Shown: positions 46,903-57,196, counted from the first letter of the stretch. The stretch: 64,000 nt of DNA from Leptolyngbya sp. SIOISBB (GCA_010671905.1 JAAHII010000001.1:62001-126000); one strand, 5' to 3'. Numbers and translations: made by a program. The notes: generated by a model not told the origin, from the sequence alone.

Positions 46903-48363
46903 TTATCGAATGGTCAAGGTATAGCGTCCCTGATCAGATTGCGAGTAGCCATTCACAATCACCAGATAAGGACCGCTGCGCGGTACCGTAAATGACACCT
47001 CAGAGTTGGTGTTATCCAATGTAATGTCGTCATTGTCTGCAACGAGATTGCCGCTGCGATCCGCCACCGCCAAGTAGGTATCAAACTCTGGGCTCTCTAA
47101 AGTAATCGTCACTCTTTGGCCGGCTTCACCCTCAAAGGTGAATTCATCATAGAGGGTACCATCGGGAGCGATCGCGTCGCCCTGAGTCAGCGAACCACTT
47201 TCCTGCAAAATAATGGTGCCGGTGCGAGGGGCTGGCGAGTCAGGAACATCGCTGCGACCCACTTCGCTAAGCCGTAAATCATAACGTCCCTGTTCGCCTT
47301 GGCCAAAGGAATTGGCAATGATGATGTACGCCCCATCAGCTGGGAGGGTAGTGACCAACCGGGCATTTAATTCCCCAGCGCTATCGTCGTCCTCAACGTA
47401 AAGGCTGTCATTATCTTCGCTGAGCAAAATCAAGTAGGCATCGAGGTCGCGGCTGACCATTTCAACGGCAATTCGCTGCCCTTGTTGTCCTTCAAACACG
47501 TAGGCGTCGAAAAAACTGCCGTCAGGCAACACATCACTGTCTGGACTTAGTTGGCCAGAGACACTGCCATTAAGGGCGATCGCCGCTGGTTCTCGCCCGC
47601 CGCGATTACCGGCAACGCTAGCCGTCGTCAGGGCCGTCCCGTTATTCACCTCCGCGACAAAAGTCTGGACTTCATCCACCGGAATAGCGAACCCAATGCC
47701 GATATTGCCGCCGCTACGCTCGGTCGTAAAAATGGATGTGTTGACGCCAATCAGCCGCCCATCGCTCCCCAATAATGGCCCACCAGAATTCCCGGGGTTA
47801 ATGGCCGCATCCGTTTGAATCAGGCCCCGTTCTGGATCAATCCGGCTAACGATCCCCACCGTAAAGGTGCCTTCTAACCCAAAGGGATTCCCGATCGCAA
47901 AGGCTCGTTGCCCCACCTGCACCGAACCGACTGGCGCAATATCAATGGTGGGCAGATTGCTCGGGTTGCCCCGAAGTTGAATCGCCGCCAAGTCAACACG
48001 GCTCGTGGCAAAACCCACCACATCGCCGGTAAACTCTCGCCCATCGGCCAAGCGGACTTGGACGGTTTCGTTATTGCCGACAACATGGGCGTTGGTCAAA
48101 ATCAAGCCATTGGCGGTGATGATGCTACCGCTGCCCGAATCTCTGCCCGCGCGAACCAAGACAACTGCTGGGCTGGCTTGCTGATAGACTTCGATATTGG
48201 TCTGCTCTTCGACATCTTGTTGGGCGATCGCCATCTGCGATCGCGCCCATCCACCTGGCAACTCAACCAACAGCGGTAACAAGGAACCGGAAAGACTCAA
48301 CCCGAGAGCCGTTCCCAAAGCATAAACACTTAAGCGAAGTCGACGCGGCCACAGATTTCCCAT
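46903..48363 (-). CDS. Trypsin-like (HtrA-type) serine protease with two C-terminal PPC domains
   Basis: About 486 residues. A signal or anchor helix (RRLRLSVYALGTALGLSLSG) is followed by a trypsin-like domain with the triad visible: His in GLILTNAHVVGN, Asp in SRVDLAAIQL and Ser in INPGNSGGPLLG. Instead of the PDZ domains of DegP/HtrA it carries two PPC (pre-peptidase C-terminal) beta-sandwich domains, each with the repeated LPDGSFFDAYVFEGQQGQRI / PDGTLYDEFTFEGEAGQRVT pattern and ending in GRYDLRLSE / GRYTLTIR. It is probably periplasmic or secreted. I prefer the ATG at 48363 (MGNLWPRR), next to the signal helix; an in-frame GTG start lies at 48420. Confidence 0.9.
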   Translation of the reverse strand: MGNLWPRRLRLSVYALGTALGLSLSGSLLPLLVELPGGWARSQMAIAQQDVEEQTNIEVYQQASPAVVLVRAGRDSGSGSIITANGLILTNAHVVGNNETVQVRLADGREFTGDVVGFATSRVDLAAIQLRGNPSNLPTIDIAPVGSVQVGQRAFAIGNPFGLEGTFTVGIVSRIDPERGLIQTDAAINPGNSGGPLLGSDGRLIGVNTSIFTTERSGGNIGIGFAIPVDEVQTFVAEVNNGTALTTASVAGNRGGREPAAIALNGSVSGQLSPDSDVLPDGSFFDAYVFEGQQGQRIAVEMVSRDLDAYLILLSEDNDSLYVEDDDSAGELNARLVTTLPADGAYIIIANSFGQGEQGRYDLRLSEVGRSDVPDSPAPRTGTIILQESGSLTQGDAIAPDGTLYDEFTFEGEAGQRVTITLESPEFDTYLAVADRSGNLVADNDDITLDNTNSEVSFTVPRSGPYLVIVNGYSQSDQGRYTLTIR

Positions 48364-48420
48364 TGTCTTTAATAACTTCCGATGAGGACTAATCCCAAGC
48401 AGAGTGGGGTAAGCGTTCAC

Positions 48421-48808
48421 GTATCTGTTAACACCCTACTTAACCGCCTTACAACATCCGGGTAGAGTTGCGTGAGTTCGGGTCGAGATTTTTCTTAGAC
48501 CCAGATTACCCAGATTAAGCCAGCGATTACCGGTGGCAGCCATGAGGAGTCAAACGTGGGTAACAATTACTGGCTGCACAAGGGACTGAATAAATCAATG
48601 ATTGCCGACCTATTTGCGGTTGATTGAGTCCCAGATTTACCCAACCTAGGAGCTTTGCACAATGCCCATCAACCGACTCGATACCCCTCAACCGTAATCT
48701 CCTGACTAACAAGAATTCCCCGAGTCAAAAAAGGTTCCGACCGCAGGGAATTCGACCACCGTCACCGGGTTTAACTAGCCCACGGAGTCATCTCAGTATG
48801 ATCCGACT
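48421..48808. other. Intergenic stretch between ndhD and the protease gene
   Basis: About 390 bases. It contains a stem of eight bases (GAATTCCC / GGGAATTC, around 48712-48756) with a loop of some 28 bases, which may act as a processing or termination signal for the ndhF-ndhD transcript. No gene seen. Confidence 0.4.
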
Positions 48809-50398
48809 TTACTGTGGGGTAACGGGTAATTCGGGGGCTTGCAAGTGCGGCAAAAAGGCCAGTGGCTGCAACTCTTCGGTCGTGGCAAAGGCCCGCGCCC
48901 GCAAAGTGTCCGTCAAGGCTAGCGTGGTCGTATCGTAAATCTGCGTCAGCATTTTGGGATACAGACCAAACCCAATAATGGGAATCAGCAAACAAGCGAT
49001 GATGAAGACCTCACGGGGTTCAGCATCAACTAGCACTTCATGCTCAATCAGTTCCTTGTTCTCTGGCCCGTAGAAGATCTCTCGCAGCATGGTGAGCAGA
49101 TAAATCGGCGTCAGAATAACTCCCACCGCCATCAGCAACACAGCAATGAGCTTAAACGTAAACGAATAAGCATCACTCGTCGCGAAACCAACAAACACCA
49201 TCAGCTCGGCAACAAAGCCACTCATGCCGGGCAACGCTAAAGATGCCATGGAACAGGTCGTGAACATGGCAAAGATCTTCGGCATCTTTTTGCCGACGCC
49301 GCCCATCTCATTCAAGACGAGGGTATGGGTGCGATCGTAAGTTGCCCCCACCAGAAAGAAGAGACTGGCCCCAATCAAACCGTGAGAGACCATTTGCAGC
49401 ACAGCGCCACTGAGGCCCAGATTTGTGAAGGAGGCAATCCCAATGATGACAAAGCCCATGTGGGAAATGGATGAATAGGCAATTTTACGTTTCAAATTGC
49501 GCTGAGCAAAGGATGTGAGAGCCGCATAAATGATATTGATAATGCCGAAAATCACCAAAATTGGCGCAAATACGGCATGAGCATCGGGTAACATCCCCAA
49601 ATTCATGCGGATAATGGCATATCCACCCATTTTTAGCAGAATGCCCGCCAGCAACATGTGAACAGGGGCCGTCGCCTCACCATGGGCATCGGGTAGCCAG
49701 GTATGCAGCGGAAAGATCGGCAACTTCACCGCGTAGGCGATCAAGAATGCCGCATACATAAAGAGCTGGAACTTAACGGTGTAGTCCTTGGCTGCTAAGG
49801 CCGTCATATCGAAGCTAACGACATCCCCATAAAAGGCCATTGCTAGGGCTGCCACCAAAATAAACAGCGAGCCACCGGCTGTATAAAGAATGAACTTCGT
49901 TGCTGCGTATAAACGCTTCTTACCGCCCCAGATCGAGAGCAATAGGTAAACCGGAATCAATTCCAGCTCCCACATAAAGAAGAACAGCAACATGTCTTGA
50001 ACAGCGAACACCCCTAGTTGGCCGCTGTACATCGCCAGCATCAAAAAATAGAACAATTTTGGTTTCAGGGTGACGGGCCAGGATGCCAAAATCGCCAGCG
50101 TGGAAATGAAGCCAGTGAGCAATATCAGCGGCATCGATAGGCCATCGGCCCCAACCGACCATTTCAGGTCTAACTGCGGCACCCAGGTGTAGCTTTCAGC
50201 CAACTGCAAGCCCGAATCGCTGAAGTCATAACCGAGGTAAAAGGCAGTGACTAGCAAAACAAAGTCGATGAGACCCACGATCAGGGCATACCACCGTAAA
50301 GTCTTGCCGTCTTTATCAGGAATGAAGGGAATAAATAGGGCTGCGGTGATGGGTAACAAAATCGTCACCGTCAGCCAGGGAAATTGAGCAAGTTCCAT
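48809..50398 (-). CDS. ndhD: NAD(P)H-quinone oxidoreductase subunit 4 (NdhD1-type)
   Basis: A 529-residue antiporter-like subunit with about 14 membrane helices. Family landmarks are present: the Glu of [18 protein letters not shown], the Lys-containing helix [20 protein letters not shown] with the following [18 protein letters not shown], and [17 protein letters not shown]. It belongs to the proton-pumping arm of thylakoid NDH-1, which supports cyclic electron flow, respiration and CO2 uptake. Placed directly downstream of ndhF with the sequence of the D1/F1 pair (respiratory/cyclic NDH-1L), not the CO2-uptake D3/F3 pair. Confidence 0.95.
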   Translation of the reverse strand: MELAQFPWLTVTILLPITAALFIPFIPDKDGKTLRWYALIVGLIDFVLLVTAFYLGYDFSDSGLQLAESYTWVPQLDLKWSVGADGLSMPLILLTGFISTLAILASWPVTLKPKLFYFLMLAMYSGQLGVFAVQDMLLFFFMWELELIPVYLLLSIWGGKKRLYAATKFILYTAGGSLFILVAALAMAFYGDVVSFDMTALAAKDYTVKFQLFMYAAFLIAYAVKLPIFPLHTWLPDAHGEATAPVHMLLAGILLKMGGYAIIRMNLGMLPDAHAVFAPILVIFGIINIIYAALTSFAQRNLKRKIAYSSISHMGFVIIGIASFTNLGLSGAVLQMVSHGLIGASLFFLVGATYDRTHTLVLNEMGGVGKKMPKIFAMFTTCSMASLALPGMSGFVAELMVFVGFATSDAYSFTFKLIAVLLMAVGVILTPIYLLTMLREIFYGPENKELIEHEVLVDAEPREVFIIACLLIPIIGFGLYPKMLTQIYDTTTLALTDTLRARAFATTEELQPLAFLPHLQAPELPVTPQ

Positions 50399-50566
50399 AG
50401 GAAAAATCTAAGGGTGCTTTGAGACGAGTTTTTTCAAAACAGGATTGCCGAAACAGTACCTGAGGCAAAAATCAACGAATTCTTACTCAAGACTGTAGAA
50501 GGGATTTGAGCGATCGCCCCAAATCGCAACAAGTTTTTAATTTATAAAAGAAATTTCTACAGAGAC

Positions 50567-50594
50567 AGCCTGGCCGGTCGCAACCAGCCAGGCT
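50567..50594 (-). terminator. Hairpin after ndhF
   Basis: Stem AGCCTGGC / GCCAGGCT, extended inwards by GGT/ACC, centred 47 bases beyond the ndhF stop. It lacks an immediate T-tract, so it may be an RNA-processing or attenuation site between ndhF and ndhD rather than a full terminator. Confidence 0.5.
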
Positions 50595-50626
50595 TAGGCA
50601 GCCTCAATCCAGATACATCAGTCGGT

Positions 50627-52717
50627 TTAGGTGATACCGGAAACCAGCACTAATCCCAGAACGGCCCCAAACACAATCAGGGCGTAGAACTGAGCGCGGC
50701 CATTCTCCAGGTATTTCAGGCCTTCGCCAGTCACCAGCGTGACGAATCCGGCCAGGTTCACGACGCCATCAACAATACGGATGTCCATCGTCAAGGCCTG
50801 CTTCGCTAACCCCCGACAGCCTTTCACAAAGACGGCATCGTAGATTTCGTCGATGTACCACTTGTTCTTCGACAGCTGATACAAAGGCTTGATTTGATTC
50901 GCGATCGCGGCTGGATCGATCTTCTTTTGGGCGTACATGAGCACAGCCAAAGAAATGCCAATCAAGCCAATCCCGACCGAAGACCCCGCCATCAGGATAA
51001 ATTCTGACCACTCGAACTCAGCGAAGGCCTCTGACCAGGGCAGCAGCGCCTCCACCTCTTCACTGGCGGGATGGATAAATGCCTCAAAGTAGTTAACAAA
51101 AGGCGTACCCACTAAACCAACAAGCACCGAAGGCACCGCCAACGCAATTAGCGGCAGCGTCATCGAAATGGGCGACTCATGGGGCGTTGCGGCATGATGA
51201 TGAGCGTGCTCTTCATCATCTTCAGGATCCAAAGTCAACTCTTGAGGATTCATCGCTCCCGGCCCGAGAGAAGCCCCCATGGCCATGAGTTGTTCCCGCT
51301 TGAGCTGTATCTGAATGTCTTTATTGGTGCCGCGAAACTCGCCTTCAAAGGTACTGAAGTACATGCGGAACATATAGAAGGCTGTGATCCCGGCAGTCAA
51401 CCAGCCAATTGCCCAGAGTACGGGACTCACGGTAAAGGTAGAACCGAGAATTTCGTCCTTAGACCAGAAGCCCGCGAAGGGCGGAATCCCACAAATCGCT
51501 AACGTCCCCACGAGGAACGTGGCTGACGTGATGGGCATGTACTTGCGCAAGCCACCCATGAGGCGCATGTCTTGGGCCAGCACCGGATCATGACCCACGA
51601 CTTCTTCCATGCCGTGAATCACCGAACCAGAACACAGGAAAAGCATGGCCTTAAAATAAGCGTGGGTCATGAGGTGGAAGAGACCGGCGCCGTAGGCACC
51701 CACCCCCATCGCCATCATCATGTAGCCCAATTGGGACATGGTGGAGTAAGCCAGACCCTTTTTAATATCGTTCTGAGTAATGGCAATGCTCGCGCCCATA
51801 AAGGCCGTAAAGCAGCCCACCCAAGCGATCGACGTCATGACGGTCGGCAGTTCCTCAAACACGGGGAACATGCGAGCGACCAGAAAAATCCCTGCCGCCA
51901 CCATCGTTGCCGCGTGAATCAAGGCCGAAATTGGGGTCGGGCCTTCCATCGCGTCGGGTAGCCAGACATGCAGTGGAAATTGCGCCGACTTGGCCACCGG
52001 CCCTAAAAACACCAAAACCGCAAAGATGGTGGCCACACCAGCCGTCAGGCTACCGTTTTCCACCAGAGCGGTTAAACGCTCTCCCATCACATCAAACTCA
52101 AAGCTGCCCGTCGCCCAGAAAATCGCCAGCATCCCCAACAACAGGCCAAAGTCCCCGACCCGGTTAGTGATGAAGGCTTTTTGACAAGCATCAGCAGCCC
52201 CATCGCGACCATACCAAAACCCAATCAGCAGGTAGGAACACATGCCCACCAATTCCCAGAACACATAGATCTGCAACAAGTTGGGGCTAATAACCAAGCC
52301 CAACATAGAAGAACTAAATAAGCTGAGATAGGAGTAGAAGCGGACATATCCCGGATCATGGGCCATGTAGCCGTCGGTGTAGACCATGACCAGGAAGGCC
52401 ACCGTCGTCACAATCACCAGCATCAGCGATGCTAAATGGTCGATGGTGTAGCCCATCGTCAGTGTAAAATCACCCGCCGAGGCCCATTCAATGGTGCGGG
52501 TATACGCTTCGTGGCCCTGCACCTGACTAAAAAAGAGTAAAAACGACAGCACCATCGCGGCCCCTGTGAGGGAGACGATGAATACTGCTGATGGACGCCG
52601 AAGCGTGCTTGTCGTCTGGCTGTAGCTGATGAGTCCAGTGCCGACAATAGCGGCCCCCACTAGAGGCAAGACTGGCACCAGCCAGGCGTACTGATAGATT
52701 GGCTCGATTAGTTCCAT
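50627..52717 (-). CDS. ndhF: NAD(P)H-quinone oxidoreductase subunit 5 (NdhF1-type)
   Basis: A 696-residue subunit with about 16 membrane helices. Motifs include the N-terminal YQYAWLVPVLPLVGAAIVG, YSYLSLFSSSMLGLVISPNL, VFWELVGMCSYLLIGFWY (key Glu) and FPLHVWLPDAMEGPTPISAL. Also present are KKGLAYSTMSQLGYMMMAMG and the later FMSGGIPPFAG-like GIPPFAGFWSKDEIL. A His/Glu-rich loop (DPEDDEEHAHHHAATPHE, about 490-510) precedes the long C-terminal region. It forms the distal proton channel and lateral helix of NDH-1. First gene of the ndhF-ndhD unit. Confidence 0.95.
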   Translation of the reverse strand: MELIEPIYQYAWLVPVLPLVGAAIVGTGLISYSQTTSTLRRPSAVFIVSLTGAAMVLSFLLFFSQVQGHEAYTRTIEWASAGDFTLTMGYTIDHLASLMLVIVTTVAFLVMVYTDGYMAHDPGYVRFYSYLSLFSSSMLGLVISPNLLQIYVFWELVGMCSYLLIGFWYGRDGAADACQKAFITNRVGDFGLLLGMLAIFWATGSFEFDVMGERLTALVENGSLTAGVATIFAVLVFLGPVAKSAQFPLHVWLPDAMEGPTPISALIHAATMVAAGIFLVARMFPVFEELPTVMTSIAWVGCFTAFMGASIAITQNDIKKGLAYSTMSQLGYMMMAMGVGAYGAGLFHLMTHAYFKAMLFLCSGSVIHGMEEVVGHDPVLAQDMRLMGGLRKYMPITSATFLVGTLAICGIPPFAGFWSKDEILGSTFTVSPVLWAIGWLTAGITAFYMFRMYFSTFEGEFRGTNKDIQIQLKREQLMAMGASLGPGAMNPQELTLDPEDDEEHAHHHAATPHESPISMTLPLIALAVPSVLVGLVGTPFVNYFEAFIHPASEEVEALLPWSEAFAEFEWSEFILMAGSSVGIGLIGISLAVLMYAQKKIDPAAIANQIKPLYQLSKNKWYIDEIYDAVFVKGCRGLAKQALTMDIRIVDGVVNLAGFVTLVTGEGLKYLENGRAQFYALIVFGAVLGLVLVSGIT

Positions 52718-53036
52718 ACTTCCTATGCCCGCTTACTGTTCTCCGCGACAGATTGGCAAAACCGCCTACATTTTGACACAAGCCTAGTCCCTGAGTTTCA
52801 TTCGCTCGATATACTTCCGTCTTTTTTTATGCGATCGCTCGTGGCGGTCGATTTTGTATTGAGGTCGCTCTATGCCATCAGCATTATCAACAGCATTTTC
52901 TATGGGATGTCAGCAATCTGCCCATAAGCACTGCTTGCCTGACAAGGCTGGGTCCAAATTCAGTCTTGACATACCGCAACCGCTTAACAAAGTTGGGGTG
53001 TCGTGGTTATAACCCCTGACGAGTTGGTTAATAATT

Positions 53037-53094
53037 GCTAGAAAGCAATTTCAGCCACCCAGGCGACCTGATCAAACGGCAGTTGGCTGTAGTT
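53037..53094 (-). repeat. 105-bp interspersed repeat, truncated copy
   Basis: Matches about half of copy 3 in the same orientation (GCTAGAAAGCAATTTCAGCC and CAGGCGACCTGATCAAACGG, then a degraded GGCTGTAG end). The CCGCATT-rich half is missing. It sits between ndhF and the sugar permease gene. Confidence 0.75.
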
Positions 53095-53171
53095 TACAGA
53101 TCGCGAATAGTGGGAAAATTGAGGCGATGTATTCAAGGTTCATACAAGAGGCCTTCAGTCGAATCATGCCA

Positions 53172-54080
53172 TCAAACCATTTCGGATTGATCGCTCATCA
53201 GCCGCAAAATCGATAGCGCCAGAATTACTAAAAATAACGCTAGACCCACCGTACAGGCGTAACTCAATTCCAGTTCTTGAAACGCCAGTTCATAAACGTA
53301 ATAGACGATGGTCTTAGAACTGTTGAGCGGGCCACCCTGGGTCATGATGTAGATCTCTTCAAAAACTTTGGTGGCCGCGATCGCGGAAATCACCGTCACC
53401 AAAAAGATGTAGGGCCGCATCAACGGGAACGTAATATCCCAATGTTTGCGCCAGCCGTCAGAACCTTCAATTGCCGCCGCTTCATAGAGATCGGGCGGAA
53501 TGGTCTGCAATCCCGCCAGGTAAATCACCATGTAATAGCCCACCCCCTTCCAAATCGTCACCAGCATGACGCTCGGCATGGCTAGGGCAGTACTCGTCAG
53601 CCAGGGAATACCGTTTTCTGACAGTCCGAGACCAATCAAGATTTGATTGAAAAAACCGTTCTCGGCATAGAGCCAGCGCCAGGCGATCCCCGCTACCACC
53701 ATAGAGATCACCACGGGCGTGTAGTAAGCCACCCGAAACCAGCGAATGCCCCGCAGCTGTTGATTGACCAAGATGGCCAGCAGCAGCGGCAAAATTGCTA
53801 GCAGCGGCACCACCCCAATCAGATACAGCAGCGTATTTTTCACCGTGACCCAAAAGGTGCGATCGCGCAGCAATTCTTGAAAGTTCTCCAGCCCAATCCA
53901 CAGCGGCGGCTGCGTCACATCAAAGCCATAGCTCGTGAAGCTCAGATACAGCGCTTGAATAGCAGGCCAAAACACCGTTAGCCCCAGCACCGTCAGCGCG
54001 GGCGCGAGGAACAGGTAGGGCGTGAGCGATCGCCAAAGCTGCGATCTTGACTGTGGGGAAGATGCCTGCATAGAGTTCAA
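53172..54080 (-). CDS. Sugar-type ABC transporter permease (MalF/UgpA family)
   Basis: A 302-residue inner-membrane protein with six helices: the N-terminal LTPYLFLAPALTVLGLTVFW, then TVKNTLLYLIGVVPLLAILP onwards. The cytoplasmic EAA loop is YEAAAIEGSDGWRKHWDITF, with the conserved Gly that docks the ATPase. Carbohydrate ABC importers need a second permease (MalG type), a binding protein and an ATPase; none is adjacent, so this subunit must work with components encoded elsewhere. It is monocistronic, after a 450-base gap containing a truncated repeat. Confidence 0.9.
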   Translation of the reverse strand: MNSMQASSPQSRSQLWRSLTPYLFLAPALTVLGLTVFWPAIQALYLSFTSYGFDVTQPPLWIGLENFQELLRDRTFWVTVKNTLLYLIGVVPLLAILPLLLAILVNQQLRGIRWFRVAYYTPVVISMVVAGIAWRWLYAENGFFNQILIGLGLSENGIPWLTSTALAMPSVMLVTIWKGVGYYMVIYLAGLQTIPPDLYEAAAIEGSDGWRKHWDITFPLMRPYIFLVTVISAIAATKVFEEIYIMTQGGPLNSSKTIVYYVYELAFQELELSYACTVGLALFLVILALSILRLMSDQSEMV

Positions 54081-54231
54081 GTCAGTCGGAACGAGAAATG
54101 CCTACTCAGATTACTACTTATGCCTCGTGAGTTGCAGGGCTGGTGTAAGCGATCACGCTTCGCATCGAATGGATTATTAGATTTGGGGTGGGAGCGATCG
54201 CATTAGCCATGAAAGGTAAACACATCGCAAT

Positions 54232-55884
54232 CTAGTCCTCTAGGGCCTGAATTGATACTTCACATCGCTCGACCAAATCTTGCAGACCCAGGTCACTGAA
54301 GATGACTTTAGCTGCTTCGTAGTGAGATCTTGCTTCTGTCCTTTCACAAAGCTCCGCGAGCATATCTGCTTGATTGAACAAGGCATGTGCTTTGCCTCGG
54401 CGATCTCCAATCTCCTGTGCGATTGCTAATTGTTGCTTATAAAAGGCGATAGCCTGTTCATGTTGCCCTAAACCTGCATAAACATGTCCCAACCCTCCAA
54501 GCGAAAGGGCTTCACCCATACGGTCTCCAAGCTGCCTGGAAATTTCTAAGGCTTTTTGGTAAGAAGCTACAGCTCTCTGATGTTGATCAAGTTGAATATA
54601 CGTGTTTCCTATATTTACTAATGATCTTGCCTCTCCCCGTACATCACCTATCTCCTGAGATATTTCCAGATTTTTTTCAAAGTATTGAAAAGCTTGCTCA
54701 TACTGCTCAAGCGCCTGATAGACCGTCCCCAAATTCCCTAAGGAAGTTGCTTCTCCTAGAAAGTTCCCGATTTCTCGTTCTATATTCAAAGAGCTTTGAT
54801 GCAGTTTAATAGCATCTCGATATTCTCCTATCCAGAAGCAAACATTAGCTAGATTACTTAGAGCAGCAGCTTCAAGCTTTCGAGAACCTATATGTTTTGA
54901 AACTTTTAATGACTCTTGATAAAAGCTCCTTGCTTGCTGATATTGACCAAGAGCCTCATGGGCAAGTCCTAAGCTTGTTAAAAGATCTCCTTCGCCGTCG
55001 GAATTCTTTAACCTTTGATGGAGGATTAAAGCCTGTTTGTAAAAGTCGATAGCTTGCTGGGATCTTCCACAGTCACTGAGTGCATCACCTATATTCTTCA
55101 GAGAAACAGCTTGGCCAAAAAGGTTATTGTTTTTTTTGGCAATTTCCAGGGATCTTTTGAAGATTTCGAGAGCTTGTCTATAGCGGTAAGTACGGCCATA
55201 AAAATTTCCTAGCTCGGTATATAGAGTAGCTAGCAGCGGTGACTCCGGCAAATGCGCTTCTAGGGTAACAATCTGTTGTTCCAAGTCGGTAATGGGGATT
55301 TGGCTGTCGGTATTAGTGATCTCTGCTGCCTCACTCATGTGCAGCGGTTGCAGAGCATCGGGTAGTGCCACAACCACATCGGGTGGGGCGGCAGCAAACT
55401 CAAAGACGCCGCTGCGCCAGCTCCAGAAGTCCGGGGCGCGTTGGGCCAGCCGCGTCGCCACGTCATCCGGCAGCCACAGCACAATCGGAAAGTCAAACTG
55501 CAGCAGTGCTTCCCGCGTCCACTGGAGGGAAAAGAAAAACTTCTCCTGCTCTGACTTTTCTTCCGTCAGTCGTACCCCCAGTAGTTCCCCAGCATTCAGC
55601 ACAGTAACGACTGCCGGGTTGCCAGTTTGCAGCGCTGGTTCCTGCTCCACCAATTCTGTCAGCGCCGCTTTCAGGCTGGGGCGTTTGTGGCTCAACCGCG
55701 TCCGATAGGTGCCGATGCCCGCGTCTTGCAGTTCTGCCTCGTAGTCGTCAATCAGTTGAGCTTGCATATTGCGGTCATCACACACCGCTAACAGCAGACT
55801 CAACCGCTGGGGTTGTGCCTCAATCGATGACACCAACTTTCTCAGTTCACGGCGATTAGTGGCTTCTAAATCAGTCAGGGGCAT
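54232..55884 (-). CDS. TPR protein with N-terminal STAND-associated-type domain
   Basis: A 550-residue cytoplasmic protein. Residues 1-190 form a domain with RLSLLLAVCDDRNMQAQLID, VVTVLNAGELLGVRLTEEKS, LQWTREALLQFDFPIVLWLP and the characteristic APDFWSWRSGVFEF, seen next to STAND-type and TPR proteins. It resembles a degenerate P-loop fold but lacks a Walker A. From about 205 to 540 there are eight or nine TPRs of the GDALSDCGRSQQAIDFYKQA / LGTVYQALEQYEQAFQYFEK kind. It begins 28 bases after the ATPase gene stop and is probably co-transcribed; the pair may work as sensor and switch. Confidence 0.85.
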   Translation of the reverse strand: MPLTDLEATNRRELRKLVSSIEAQPQRLSLLLAVCDDRNMQAQLIDDYEAELQDAGIGTYRTRLSHKRPSLKAALTELVEQEPALQTGNPAVVTVLNAGELLGVRLTEEKSEQEKFFFSLQWTREALLQFDFPIVLWLPDDVATRLAQRAPDFWSWRSGVFEFAAAPPDVVVALPDALQPLHMSEAAEITNTDSQIPITDLEQQIVTLEAHLPESPLLATLYTELGNFYGRTYRYRQALEIFKRSLEIAKKNNNLFGQAVSLKNIGDALSDCGRSQQAIDFYKQALILHQRLKNSDGEGDLLTSLGLAHEALGQYQQARSFYQESLKVSKHIGSRKLEAAALSNLANVCFWIGEYRDAIKLHQSSLNIEREIGNFLGEATSLGNLGTVYQALEQYEQAFQYFEKNLEISQEIGDVRGEARSLVNIGNTYIQLDQHQRAVASYQKALEISRQLGDRMGEALSLGGLGHVYAGLGQHEQAIAFYKQQLAIAQEIGDRRGKAHALFNQADMLAELCERTEARSHYEAAKVIFSDLGLQDLVERCEVSIQALED

Positions 55885-55912
55885 AGTTTAAGGGAAACCC
55901 TCAACGCGGGAA

Positions 55913-57196
55913 CTAGATCAACTGCCGACGGCGCAAAATATCGGTCACGAGTGGATGCAAGTCATACCAAAGGTCGTCGTTCTCATATTCCAAAACATAG
56001 AGCGAGTGCAGCAGCTCTAAAAACTCGCCACTTTTCGCATTCGGCGGCGCCAGGTTCTCGTAGGTCGTTTTTAGCAGCTCATAAAGATTGCCGCCCAGGG
56101 TACGGGCAAACTGATTGCGTAACGACTTGACGGCTTCTTGCAAAATATCGGCATTGATTTTGACCAGTTGATTTTCTAGTTCTGGATCAATTTCCGACAT
56201 ACAGATGCGGCAACACTCTTGACCGATGCGAACCAATTCTCGCAGCACGCCGCCGCTGAGCAGCACAATTTGTTGTTTAATCTCCGGTTCAATCAGCTCA
56301 TCGGGAATCCGTTTCTCCAGTAAATGTTGCAGCGTTTCGACGTCGGCTTCAATCGGGGTAGCAGTCTCTTGACGCACATCTTCACGGCGGTAGAACTTAG
56401 TGACTGGCAACATAATGATTTTGCTGTCAGATTCCAGCGTGGCTACCAGCTGAGGGTCGCGAATCACCGCAACTGGGATGGTAAAGACAACACGGATCTC
56501 AGGCGAAAATAGCGCCTTGATATTGTCTTGAAAGATGGGCCGCACCACGTCCAAATCAAGTTTGTCTAAATCATCGATGATGACCAAGACTTCTTTGCCT
56601 GTCGTTGTTTGGATGGTGGCAGCAATGTGATCAATTTGTTTAGATAGTTCAGAAACCCGGCGCTCATAGGTTTCGCGAATAATCTCTCGAAACGCTCCTT
56701 CTTTTTGCAGCTTGCCGCTAAATAGCCCATAGAAATCCACCCCGATACCTAACTCCTGTTTGAGTTGGTCGGTATATTCCCGAGACTTAGTCTGGGTAAA
56801 CCAATTGACTAAAGCGTTCTTCGTGCCTTCAGGAATGGGCATTTGTCGCTTAGTTGCCTGACTCAGCAGTTTGAGCGCGATCGCATACAGAATATTGATG
56901 TGGTTCACATCCGACATCTCGACCATGTCGGCAATCGAAAATCGGGCGATATAAAAGCCCTCATCTCGCATTTGATCTGCTAGCTGAACCAATAAAGTTG
57001 ATTTGCCACAGCCGCGATGTCCGGTAAAAATCAGCTTGCCGTTGGTTTCCGAGGCAATGATCGCATCGCGCAATGTGCGCAGCACCTTTTGACCGTACTT
57101 GACCTGAAACTGCTCAATCTCGTCGGCCTCTGACAAAGGAAACAAGTTCAGATTGCGGTACGCCTGGATAAATGCCGCTCTGCGATCGCTCACCAT
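55913..57196 (-). CDS. P-loop (AAA+/KAP-like) ATPase paired with the TPR gene
   Basis: About 427 residues. Walker A GHRGCGKST lies near residue 50 and Walker B EVLVIIDDLDKLD near 210, followed by a sensor-like VVFTIPVAVIRDP. A helical lid comes next (LLEKRIPDELIEPEIKQQIV, LSGGVLRELVRIGQECCRIC), with a C-terminal winged-helix-like end (DLWYDLHPLVTDILRRRQ). The layout is of STAND/ORC-like regulatory ATPases, not a transporter or helicase. The start is placed at the ATG at 57196 (MVSDRRAAFI), with GAGG about nine bases upstream; further ATGs occur up to 57235. It is the first gene of a two-gene unit with the TPR protein. Confidence 0.85.
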   Translation of the reverse strand: MVSDRRAAFIQAYRNLNLFPLSEADEIEQFQVKYGQKVLRTLRDAIIASETNGKLIFTGHRGCGKSTLLVQLADQMRDEGFYIARFSIADMVEMSDVNHINILYAIALKLLSQATKRQMPIPEGTKNALVNWFTQTKSREYTDQLKQELGIGVDFYGLFSGKLQKEGAFREIIRETYERRVSELSKQIDHIAATIQTTTGKEVLVIIDDLDKLDLDVVRPIFQDNIKALFSPEIRVVFTIPVAVIRDPQLVATLESDSKIIMLPVTKFYRREDVRQETATPIEADVETLQHLLEKRIPDELIEPEIKQQIVLLSGGVLRELVRIGQECCRICMSEIDPELENQLVKINADILQEAVKSLRNQFARTLGGNLYELLKTTYENLAPPNAKSGEFLELLHSLYVLEYENDDLWYDLHPLVTDILRRRQLI

